A stretch of 24,818 nt of DNA from Saccoglossus kowalevskii (Eukaryota > Hemichordata > Enteropneusta > Harrimaniidae): positions 472,181 through 496,998 of the forward strand of contig NW_003116449.1 of assembly GCF_000003605.2 (NCBI RefSeq), in the 5' to 3' direction. How positions within the stretch are numbered: the stretch's first letter is position 1; the number at the start of each line of letters is the position of its first letter. Shown here piece by piece: positions 11,942-21,436 of this stretch. The position numbers were made by a program, and so were the translations under genes. The notes under the pieces are model-generated. The model saw nothing but the letters and a program-made list of their open reading frames with translations. It was not told the DNA's origin and did no database searches.

Positions 11942-12393
11942 CACACTGTCCTCGTAATGAAGTGTCCCATCTCAAAGAAATGGTATCAGTTTCCACCCGG
12001 CCAATAACGCATTCCTATCAATACACATATATGTTGAAAATTGTCCCTCAAAATGCAGGGTTTCAGAGGGTCAACATTAGGTGATTTTTGTACCGTCGCC
12101 TCTGGCATGTACAATACATTGTGATGAAACACTTCCCATATTGCAAAAAAATATTATCATACTGGAATTTTTGTATTAGGATTTGCGCGATGTCAACAGC
12201 AATATACCAGTTTTATAATTAATTTAATTTAATTTGCAAAAGCGAGAAGCAGAAACACAGTAGTATGATATCACCAAAGTCCAATCTTCAAATAAAATGT
12301 CAACTTGAAAAACGGTCCCGAATTTTAGGAAATAAACAATCATTTTAAGATCACGCGGCAGTGGTATAACAATTTTAGTATTATTGGAATCGA

Positions 12394-12444
12394 TATGACG
12401 TGTGGTAACTAATGCGCATGCGCATGCATCAAATTCACGTGACT
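12394..12444. repeat. 51-bp dispersed repeat, copy 1 (GCATGC plus E-box module)
   Basis: This segment aligns without gaps to 18173-18223 at 40 of 51 positions. It contains the alternating ATGCGCATGCGCAT palindrome (NRF-1-like) followed by TCACGTGAC, an E-box palindrome. It sits about 270-320 bp upstream of the EPDR-A start. It is either a fragment of a dispersed element or a duplicated regulatory module. Confidence 0.55.
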
Positions 12445-12581
12445 ATTACTGCCTAATTACTGACTAATTTTGCTGCTGTATTAAGTCAAGAACACATAGT
12501 AATTATATAAAATGCATGATGGTATCACTATGCGATGTGACAGTTAGTCGTACGAGAAACGCTCAGAATTTGGACGCACAG

Positions 12582-12688
12582 TATAAAGGTCAATGAACAG
12601 TAACTGGGTCAAACAGCACGTGATGAATGATGTCATAGAAACCCTCGAATCCTATATAAATACAAGCCACCCTTTGTAGAGAATTCAG
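12582..12688 (+). promoter_or_regulatory. Core promoter of EPDR-A
   Basis: A strong TATA box, TATATAAAT (12653-12661), lies 51 bp before the start codon. An initiator-like TCAG at 12685-12688 sits about 34 bp downstream of it and suggests transcription starts near 12687, giving a 5' leader of about 25 bases. A second TATA-like TATAAAGG lies at 12582-12589. Between them are a CACGTG E-box (12617-12622) and an ATF/CRE-like TGATGTCAT (12628-12636). The start site and factor use are inferred from spacing and motif match. Confidence 0.6.
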
Positions 12689-12711
12689 CGTGACACTATA
12701 ATACGTACAAC

Positions 12712-15700
12712 ATGAAGCTGCTAGTTTTTCTGAGTTTCGTCGCCTGCACAGTGGCGTTCAAGTGCTGCCCTCCTAAGCAATTTGAGGGTTTTATAGGAAG
12801 TTACGGAGGTTCTTGTTCACACCAGGGTCAGGCCGGGCTTCTCTTTTCATGGGGCCAGGTACACTACGACTACAAAAAGGCGATGGTAGCGGTCGAGGAA
12901 ACCGTGTATGTAGATAAACAACAGGAACATGTGCAAGTCATACAGGACTATGCCAATGTGAGTACGTGTAAGTGTTTACAGATCATTTTGTACGCTATGC
13001 AGTAGTGTCGTATTATGTGAGATACGAGGTGAGTTGTACTACACGCAGCAAACTGAGCGGGCTTGGTTACGATCACCAAGCAGGCCCCTCTCATATGCGG
13101 TAATAATTGTTCATTAGATGTTATTATCGATTTATCATATTTGGAGATCATCAGAGAATACGTACTCAAAGCAACATGAAAACAGTCTGACGGTATATCC
13201 AAAGTTATATAATGAGACTGAGTGAAGATTTCTGAAACAAGAGTCACGACCCTCTATCTAGGTGGCTCGTGGAGTCTGTGTATTGCACTGTCGTAGAAGC
13301 AATATCTGGATATTGCACTGTCGTAGAAGCAATATCTGGATATTGCACTGTCGTAGAAGCAATATCTGGATATTGCACTGGTGTATCTAAATATTGCACT
13401 GCTGGTGGCGGTGCAATATCTGGATATTTCGCTGGTGGCGGTGCAATATCTGGATATTTCGCTGGTGGCGGTGCAATATCTGGATATTGCGCTGGTGGCG
13501 GTGCATTATCTGGATATTGCACTGGTGTATCTAGATATTGCACTGCTGGCGGCGAAGCAATATCTGGGTATTTCGCTGGTGGCGGTGCAATATCCGGATA
13601 TTGCACTGGTGTATCTGGATATGGCAGGCACTGGTAGCAAAGCGATATCTAGATATTGCACTGGTATGGATACAACTGTACAGATAAAGTCCCCTGAGAA
13701 GTCTAAAGGCCAAGGCCTTGTAATGGACGAGTTGTTTCTTCATTAACTATTACAGGGGTCGTTAAATACATGTATTACGTAAATACATATATTTATGAAT
13801 ACATCACGAACTGTGTTATTCCATGACAACCCGAACGTTGTTGTTCATGCACACTTGAGTATCTACGTGTCCCAGAGACTTAATTGGCTTACATCGTTGA
13901 TGTGACTGTGATGGTCTCAGTCGTATTTCGCGGAGCTTATTTTATTTCCCCTGGATCTATTAATCAATTAAAGTTGTTATTCCTTATTAAACTTGGCATG
14001 TACCTATAGTTACATTCGCACTGGCTAATAAGTCTAAAACTTGTGTCCATGCTAAGTAACCGGCGTACGCGAATACTGCTGAATATGGGCTAAGAAACCC
14101 GAAAGTATAAGCACAATTTGGGAATTTTCTCGCTTGTTGTGCCCCTCCCCCCATCACCAACAGACACGACACAACGAATATTACATTGAAATCATATCGT
14201 TTATTCTGAACGGGAATTATCTTCGAACCACATAGAGGAAAAGCTATTGGTCCAAAATTACCAATCCAGAACTCGTCTTTTTCGAATAATCTAACTATAA
14301 TATTGTACTCAATTACAGGAAGTAATGTACTTGATTATTGGAGGGAATTGTACAAAATCAGACTTGCCAGATACGGAAATCATGTGCGTTCCAGGTAAAT
14401 ACCACTTTATATCAATTATGCAAATGATCATTTTGGATTGGCTGCCCTGAACTTAAAAATAAAAATAAAAATCAGATCTTACAGTTCTGCACGACTGCTG
14501 TGGTGATTCAATGGTGCAGTATTATACCAGAAAGTTACTTACTCATTACATAGTGTTTGTATACGTGTTCTATTCCAGACTCTGCCGTGTACGTAATGAC
14601 GCAAGAATACGGAATGGGTGCTATGACCGTAGATATATATTCATACGGTAGTAAACTTTTTGGCGATGCATTCTTTGGTCAAATCAGCGTCACACGTGAT
14701 AAATGTATCCCCATGGGTGTAAACCTGGGCATAAATCACCCGCAAGGTAAGCCTGTGATTATTGAATCTTGAAAACTACCACCCAGTTAGCTTTCACTTT
14801 TGATATGTTGTAAGTAAGTACATTGGTTGACCTCTATCAGATTTGTTCATTTCGTGACGATGTCAATAATTCTTTATTCTTAGCGATTATTTCTGTCATT
14901 TTTTGTTAAAAAATTATATTTTCGACTTTGAAAAATACCAGCCCGATTGCTTCGATATTTAACGTGTACAGAGTATGTATGATAAAGTTAGATTGACATT
15001 TTCTTAATAGCCAGAATCAAACTACTTGTTTGTGGGTTAACTGCATTTGTATATTCGGCTGTGCATTAGTTGTTTTGGCAACCACAATATATTTATAGGA
15101 CAACAGAATTATTACTTGTTTAGTGTTCCACTTTGTTCGTGACCTTGTGCTGTTAATTCTCGCGTGATGTCCATACTATTGTGTTTTTAATTCTCGCGTA
15201 ATCTAACCTTGTTTTTTTCACATTTTCAGCTTCAATTGTAATGAGTTTTGGGTATGCAAACCTGACATTGGGAATCAAGGACCCATCGGTCTTTGACATT
15301 CCTGAAATTTGTCATCATAATGACGTCATACCGTTCAAGGTCAGTAAGAAAGTCATATAAGCGAAATCTATCTATTGTCATAAAAGACGTAATTTTTGGT
15401 CACGTGTTGCATGGGATGTCGGCATCCTATCGTATTAGGAAATACAAATTACCAAATATGATGGCGGGCGTTTTTTGAAAAACATAATGTTCAATATGTT
15501 GCCCTGTCCAGGGTAGTAAACACAAAGTGCAGTTGAATTGAGAAGACGTATAATAGTTATCACTACTGAGGATATTGTACAGTTTGGACTCTGACAATTT
15601 GCTATCACGTCGGCCTCTTCTACTTGTCAATCAATACTCGCTCTGTAATGCCTTAGTACTTTGCAGCATCCTCATAATAACCGTGTATTATAAAATAATT

Positions 15701-15837
15701 TATTATTTTGAATATTATTTGTTTTAAAGATGCATCGAATAAACACACGTATTTTTCGTTCCATTTTTATTTAGGTAATGGGTGAAAAATTATCAGATCG
15801 TATGAAGGTGGTGATGTCATCATACAGTGCTCGTTAA
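12712..15837 (+). CDS. EPDR: Ependymin-related protein A, five exons, 220 aa
   Basis: Exons: 12712-12957, 14319-14394, 14579-14746, 15230-15339, 15775-15837 (663 nt with TAA). All introns are GT-AG, with phases 0, 1, 1, 0. Residues 1-16 form a signal peptide (MKLLVFLSFVACTVAF), followed by KCCPPKQF at 17-24. The mature chain has Cys 18, 19, 35, 93, 105, 150 and 191. The stretch QVHYDYKKAMVAVEE (48-62), then IQDY and N-C-T-K-S-D-L, matches the ependymin pattern of a Tyr-Asp strand followed later by Cys-Thr-Lys. Possible N-glycosylation sites are N92 (N-C-T) and N174 (N-L-T). Length is normal for the family. By family knowledge the product is a secreted glycoprotein with a beta-sandwich fold and a hydrophobic ligand pocket. 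It is paralogous to the gene at 21437. Intron 1 (1361 bp) is enlarged by a minisatellite. Family assignment is firm; the exact role is unknown. Confidence 0.93.
13281..13664. repeat. Minisatellite of 30/21/33-bp units in EPDR-A intron 1
   Basis: About 13 units, each beginning TATTGCACTG or TATTTCGCTG and most ending ATATCTGGA, fill 13281-13653, with a partial unit after. Unit lengths in order are 30, 30, 30, 21, 33, 30, 30, 30, 21, 33, 30, 21 and 34. A short 21-bp unit (ending GTGTATCT plus three bases) is followed twice by a 33-bp unit, giving a higher-order pattern. Because nearly all lengths are multiples of three, several frames on both strands stay open, including a minus-strand frame (13244-13606) that repeats QYPDIAPPPA-like decapeptides. 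It lies wholly inside intron 1, so it is treated as non-coding. Confidence 0.9.
13665..14318. other. Rest of EPDR-A intron 1
   Basis: Non-repetitive intronic DNA ending in the acceptor AATTACAG before exon 2. A 61-codon minus-strand frame at 13987-14172 reads plausibly but has no recognised family and no second supporting signal. Confidence 0.5.
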
Positions 15838-15960
15838 TGCACTTCAATTAGCGTTGTCTTTCGTGGTACAAATTGAAGTAATTAAATTCAATAGTTTCCT
15901 TCAATGAAGGCTTGATAGTTAATCTACTCAATATGACATAACGACTATGTTGTAGATTGA

Positions 15961-15966
15961 AATAAA
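15961..15966 (+). terminator. Poly(A) signal of EPDR-A
   Basis: AATAAA lies 124 bp after the stop codon, the first canonical signal downstream on this strand. It gives a 3' untranslated region of roughly 140-150 bases. Confidence 0.6.
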
Positions 15967-15989
15967 CTTCACTTCTATGTAACATGACA

Positions 15990-17377
15990 TTCTTGCAATG
16001 TGCGGGGCGAATTGAACACGTCGTATACTGAGTAATGTTTGGGGGGGGGCTTGGCTCCATGGTTATTGTCTTCAGAACTTGTAAATAAATGTGACAAGTA
16101 GTAACTATGTATTTCAACATTTACAAGTTATTGTACGAGTCCCTGTGCTCAACAAAAGCGAGTCATATTTATTGAATCAACTTGAATGCAAAGCTACTTA
16201 CAAGATTGTGCCTGATTGGCTTCCAACCCCCAACGTCTAACAATCGGACCAATCAGAGAGCAGCTTTTATGTTGATCTAATTCAGCTTCGTTTATACGAC
16301 ATGCACTGGCATATCACAATCGAATTTTTCAAAATCCACCAATTAGAATTAGTGTTATATTTTCAATATGCATAGAAGTCACAAATATTTCACACTAAAT
16401 GCTCACATGTACTATGATTAAGTGGTGCACAATGTATAGTAAATAAATAAGGTATTTGTTATTGTTTGAATAATCTACACTAGTACGATTTAGTGAGGTT
16501 AATAAATGTACAAAATATAATGAAATATTTACATATAATATTTGACATGTACATAGGCTGAATATATTCGTATATTGTTATGACAGCTAGTTTGTGTTTT
16601 GCACGTTTTTTTTTTTACTTTCTAAAAATAAATAAATGTAACCAGTGAACAGACAAGAATAAAATCAAGCCACTCTGTCAAAACTGTAAAAAAAAATACA
16701 AAATGCCATAATAAGTAGAATGACAGTGTAAAACAAATCGCTTCTTGGGCAATCAGTGCAGTACAACGCGGTCTAAAATGCTCTGTACATTTTCATCCAA
16801 CTAAGTTGTTTGCACTTTAAATTACTTAGGTCCTTGGAACCATTTTAAATTATATGCTCCACAATTATGGATGTTCAAATTATAATTTTAAGCAATAATC
16901 GTATTTATAGGGCATGGAATTTTCCACCAGACCTTGACGTATATTTCACTTCACACTGGCAGTCAATAATTTTGTTAATACGTATATAGTTGTTCCAGTA
17001 TTGGGGTAGTAACACACATTGTATTCAGTTGCAGAGACACTTGATGTAACTATATATCTCAATTATAATTGAATATGTTATAAATGTAAATTTGGTTTTA
17101 TCTCGGATTCTTATCTCAAGTTCCAGCTGACTACCAAAGACATTATTCAGTATCAGTAGAAAACGTTACATTTTATATTCATGTTTATGACATGATACCT
17201 TAGACCTGTTGAAAAGTTTAAAATTGCAATTTTTAGTAATTTAATTTTAAAGTATTAGATACACGTTTGTTGTAAAACAGGGACTTTGTAAACTTCACAC
17301 AAGTATTTTTTTGAAATGCGATCTTGTTAACTTATTAACCCAGCATGACCTGCCACCAGGGCACTGGTAACATCATA
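15990..17377. other. Intergenic DNA between the EPDR genes, first part
   Basis: AT-rich sequence without a recognisable gene. It contains a G-run near 16039-16047 and a CCAAT motif in the context GACCAATCAGAGAGC near 16246. Open frames are short and unremarkable. Confidence 0.45.
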
Positions 17378-17379
17378 TA

Positions 17380-17572
17380 TAGACGACATCCCCGGAAGTC
17401 GAAGATACGGCGTTTCGCATGCGCGCGCATGCCGTTTTGGGGTGTATCGACGTCACAAAAATACAATTTCCTCCTAACGACTATTAGCCAACTGACATGT
17501 TTGTATCTTCTGCCATGACAAAGCAGGAGTATTTTTGCACCCCAGTCTTGCTACTTCCGGGAAAGTCGTCTA
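17380..17572. mobile_element. TA-flanked MITE with nested palindromes, 193 bp
   Basis: The ends form terminal inverted repeats. Left TAGACGACATCCCCGGAAGT and right, reverse-complemented, TAGACGACTTTCCCGGAAGT match at 18 of 20 positions. Both ends are flanked by TA (17378-17379 and 17573-17574), consistent with a TA target duplication as in Tc1/mariner-type elements. Inside are a perfect 16-bp palindrome GCATGCGCGCGCATGC (17417-17432) and an inner inverted repeat (GGGGTG at 17439 and CAAAAATAC at 17456, against 17529-17543). There is no coding capacity. Superfamily is inferred from the TA flank only. Confidence 0.75.
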
Positions 17573-17574
17573 TA

Positions 17575-18172
17575 CAGGCATCTGGCCAGTATACAACATA
17601 GAAGCGATATGAACCACATAATAATATGCGAACATTATAGTACCATGGAGGAGATAGTACCTAGTTAGTTTGTATAAGCGCAGTACTGCACGGAAAACCT
17701 GCACAATGCTAATGCTAGACAGTTGAAAATAAGTTTCTGTGTACAAAAGCATGACAATTCAGAAAAAGAATAACAGTACTGGTTCAGATATGCCAGAACA
17801 TTGGAAATTTGACAAATAGGTACGTCTTGTTTGCATACATCAACTTGAACATGTTGACATTGCGACATATATAATTACAAGCTCATATATTGTAATATGA
17901 TTTGGTTATACTAGTATATGCAGTCAAAAACCTCTTTGCCAGACTGGAGAAAACGCTTTTTTATCAATTTTTTACTTGTTTTTACATGTGCGACATGCAC
18001 ATGAAGGGGAAGAATACGTAAAATGAAAAATCAAAGTGCATTTCGGGTAATTCCTTATTGCAATTGTATATCTTATTATATTTACTGTATTTATTAAAGT
18101 AAAGGTAAACGGATAGAACGCAGTAAGATATTTTCGGGGATTTAGGACATTTGTATCGATGTATGACATTTG
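17575..18172. other. Intergenic DNA, no gene recognised
   Basis: Short open frames on the minus strand (17570-17868, and the start of a frame near 18274) show no family signature. No repeat boundary was identified. Confidence 0.4.
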
Positions 18173-18223
18173 TATGACGGGTGGACGATAGTGCGCATGT
18201 GCATGAGTCAAATGCACGTGACC
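18173..18223. repeat. 51-bp dispersed repeat, copy 2
   Basis: It aligns without gaps to 12394-12444 (40 of 51 identical) and shares TATGACG, the TGCGCATG(C/T)GCATG core, TCAAAT and CACGTGAC. An ATCGAT also precedes both copies. It lies about 3.2 kb upstream of the EPDR-B start, with the 19.2-20.8 kb inverted repeat in between. Confidence 0.55.
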
Positions 18224-19223
18224 ATTTGAAGTACATGTACGACAACTATCACTGAAATGCAATGAATCAGGCATCGAACGAGGATTTTAAATATGCCGTG
18301 GTTTAAACAAATAACACCCTAAACCTGACAGTCGGGTATCACACTGGTTTATCACTCCAGTCACATATGAAAGCCCCCCCCCCCCAACCATGGCGGCTGC
18401 CAATGGCTTGATATTACAGTAATCACAACATTATAGTGGTTGTAGTATATACTCTTCAAAAATCGCGACGTCTCTGGGATTCAGAGAACTATTTCATGTC
18501 TGATTTTTGTCACCATAGTTACCGTCTCACCCCTATCCGTCTCATTGAATTGCTCCTCTTTATTTCTCATCTGTAGTGTTTCTTTAATCGGTTAGTTCTC
18601 CGAACCGACTGTAAGTCTAGAAGTTCAAATACTCATATACTGTGTTAACCGAGACATACCTGTATTACTCAGGAACTCGTGACCACCGCCTGGTACATAC
18701 TCTTATAAATTGCGTTTTGAAAATACATTATGGTGCTGTAGATGGGTGACCAGTCATGTGACTTGCCATGGAGCCACACCTCAAAACCTCGTGATCTAGA
18801 AACCATAGGAAGTTCGTAATCCAATTAGTGTTACAAGCACGCAATATTCATGTATAACGAATGAAATAAAGTTAAATACAATAGACTTGCTAGTAGAAAT
18901 GAAAACAAGTAACGGCTGAAGTAATCTGTCCCGAGCTTCGCCCTAACCGTATAACTAACCGAGTAGCCACGTTTGCCCTCAGCTTTTCCAGTTCTCGTAT
19001 GTTGCCCATCTTTTCCAGTCCGTCATCCCGGCTTTGCTTCCGATAAATCTAAGACGGTGTTACCTATACCAGTGATTCGAGTTTGTTTATGAATACGGCA
19101 TATGCACACTTACCGTATGAATACAAAATTAATATTGTATGAGCGGAACAACATTGAGTGAAGTAGGAATGTTTAGATATATCATTCCCAGGCACTTTAA
19201 GTTTAGAAGCCTAGTCATAATTT
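18224..19223. other. Intergenic DNA, no gene recognised
   Basis: It contains a homopolymer C-run near 18375-18386. No exon, RNA gene or element end is supported. Confidence 0.4.
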
Positions 19224-20783
19224 TTGACAATATTGGTCATAAATCGCATGACAATGTTCATTAGTTTATTATGTACAATCATGAAGCTAATGTCTCATGG
19301 TACAATGAAATAGCATTGTTTTGTGTGTTACAGTTATGCTTTTTGAGAAACATGTCCTAATATATCTTGAAAATTGTTATTTTTAGAACAATTCCATAGA
19401 ACACAATGTTAAAGAAAAATTGCAGATTTTGACACATTTTAAAACCCAGATTTTTTAAATAATTCAGAGCAACAAAAAGTACTCCATCATTAACAATATA
19501 TGATTTTTTCAGCCTATGTCACCAGGTAGATTTTGAGATATTGCATAATATCTCTGCCATAGGAACCTATGGTAAAAATGTCATAGTCAATAGTGTCAAA
19601 ATGACGACTTTCCACTAAAATACAACCATCAATTTCTCGAAAAAAGGCCGGTGACCCGCAATTTTTTTTAGGTCAATGTCCTTATATTGCCTTGGAGTAC
19701 AATTTATTGCAAAATGAATAAATTCTGGGGTTTTTAATTTATGAGTAGGCTTCTACCTTAACTAATTTTATTGAGGGAGTTTACTTCCCACAGTTTAATT
19801 TATCATTCTATGCAGTGAATATCCCCGAAAAAAGGTATCACCAAATTTATTTACAAAAATAGGTTGTGAAAGAAATATAATCCCAACATGAAGACTTAAG
19901 TCATTCTAAAACTGGAACAAAAGATATTCGCACATTTTCCTTTTATCTTAAATTTTCAATGTATAATGTCCCAGTTTACTGCCAGTGCGGGATGAAGGGA
20001 TACGAAACCGTGATGGGGAACAATGTCCCCTTGGTATATATAAGTATATCGATGCGTAGTCTGGCAAGATCATGTGGTGACCACATGATGAGACAGTAAC
20101 TAAGATGCTACAATATTGATTTCATTGAGATATTGGATACATTTTATTTTTACCGCTGTACCGAGTCTTTTATATGGGCTCTGTGTTAGCTGATGTGGAA
20201 CACCGGTGAGAACATCCATAGTCGAAAACAGCACGAGACAATCCTTAACAACAAAATTTTTATTTGTTGCACAAGAGGGGGGGGTCTTGTTATACTGTTC
20301 AGGATCGGAGAATCGCAGCAACTAAGTACAGTTTTTTAGAGTTATCGATGGTTGCCAGACGGTGAAAATGCCTGGATTTTCGTCCCTGATAACACTCACT
20401 GGTCCTGTTCACCTATAGAAGCCTACTAACTGAAAATACACAGCATTTATTTTGCAATAAATTAGACTTCAGGTAAGCTTGTTGTATTTTAGTGGACAGT
20501 TGTCATTTTGGCAGTATTATAACGATTTCACCATAGATTTCTATAGCAGAGACTTTAAGCTATAGTATGTGAACTCAGCTGCTGACCTGAATTGATTATT
20601 TCAAAATGTTAGCTTTTAAAAACGTTGTATTCTATGGAATTGTTCTAATAATAATGATTTTTGAAAAATATTAAGCCAAGTTTTTCAAAAAATTTCACTG
20701 TAACACACACAAAAATAACTCTATGATTGTAAATATTATACACCAATAATTATTGTCATGCAATTTATAACAAATGTTATCAA
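19224..20783. repeat. Large inverted repeat, ~1.56 kb, unknown family
   Basis: Arm A (about 19224-19756) and arm B (about 20416-20783, reverse-complemented) match over most of their length with indels. Shared anchors in the same order are GCATGACAAT, TTTTGTGTGTTACAGT (last T in both), AGAACAATTCCATAGAA, a TCTCTGCYATAG...CTATGGT block, CCACTAAAATACAAC, AATTTATTGCAAAAT and GTAGGCTTCTA. The ~660-bp centre is unrelated to the arms. Divergence is high, so the pair is old. This is either one foldback-type DNA element with long terminal inverted repeats or two copies of one repeat in opposite orientation. No coding region is visible in the arms. Confidence 0.7.
20070..20088. repeat. Perfect 19-bp palindrome in the centre of the inverted repeat
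   Basis: TCATGTGGTGACCACATGA has 9-bp arms around one base. Like the palindrome at 11692-11710 it is centred on GGTGACC. An 8-bp TATCGATG occurs just before it (about 20046) and again near 20344, bracketing the interval; whether this marks an insertion is uncertain. Confidence 0.35.
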
Positions 20784-21330
20784 CTTATAAATATGCGTAC
20801 GTTTCCACCTCAATCATTCTCATGTTTCGCCTCGGTAGTTGCCAGTGGGAACCACACTTAAACATGTTTAAACTTTAATAATAACAGACAATAAAACTAA
20901 TTTTCAAGAAAGGTATATTTCTAGACCAACATAACATTCACTCAACTTTCTCGAAATAACTGTGACTCTTTGAACCTAGGCAAAATAACGATTGAAATAA
21001 ATGGATGTGACAGTGGTTTGAACATATGGGGCGATGAGAAAGAACATTTTGGATTAGTGGTACTAATTTTTTTTTTTCTATGAATCGTCTTTAAAACAAA
21101 ACAAAAAACATCTTTAAAAAGCGTTAAAATAAACTAGCGGTGAATTTAGCATATAAGAGTATATTTTCACTTGACCGTGTGCACAAAAAAGTTGTTAAAC
21201 TTACATTGCGGTCGGATTCAGGTTTAATACGTTTTTGTATTAACCTCTCAGTATCTTGAGGCTGAAACGCAAGGGTAAAACAGACTGGTTGAAATGGAAC
21301 ACATGTTTACATTCGGTTATTGTATGTCAA
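20784..21330. other. Upstream region of EPDR-B
   Basis: AT-rich sequence with a TATA-like CATATAAGA near 21150, which would give a leader of about 250 bases if used. No exon was found. A plus-strand frame (21256-21513) overlaps the EPDR-B first exon out of frame and is treated as a shadow. Confidence 0.35.
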
Positions 21331-21335
21331 CTACC

Positions 21336-21372
21336 TGTATATCGGTCGCTATTCATGTGGTTACTGACGTCA
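21336..21372 (+). promoter_or_regulatory. Candidate proximal promoter of EPDR-B with a perfect CRE
   Basis: The palindrome TGACGTCA (21365-21372), the full CREB/ATF site, lies 65 bp before the start codon. A weak TATA-like TGTATAT lies at 21336-21342. No strong TATA box is found at the spacing seen in EPDR-A. CRE match is direct; use as a promoter element is inference. Confidence 0.45.
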
Positions 21373-21436
21373 CTCGTGGGACGCTGTCACCGAGTACACC
21401 GTTCGGCGAGGAATGCTCAGTACACCTACAAACACA

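Noticed and set aside
13244-13606. 120-codon proline-rich minus-strand frame and the 121-122-codon plus-strand frames over the minisatellite
   Set aside because: A 30-bp unit without a stop keeps several frames open on both strands at once; all lie inside a well-supported intron. Kept as a finding, not as a gene.
13987-14172. 61-codon minus-strand frame in EPDR-A intron 1 with protein-like composition
   Set aside because: Short, no recognised family, no promoter, splice or poly(A) context.
18560-18640. A tRNA-like GTTCAAAT box near 18627
   Set aside because: No A box, acceptor stem or cloverleaf could be traced around it.
21413-21436. Upstream in-frame ATG of EPDR-B (21413) as the start
   Set aside because: It would put eight polar residues before the signal peptide, has a weaker start context, and has no counterpart in EPDR-A.
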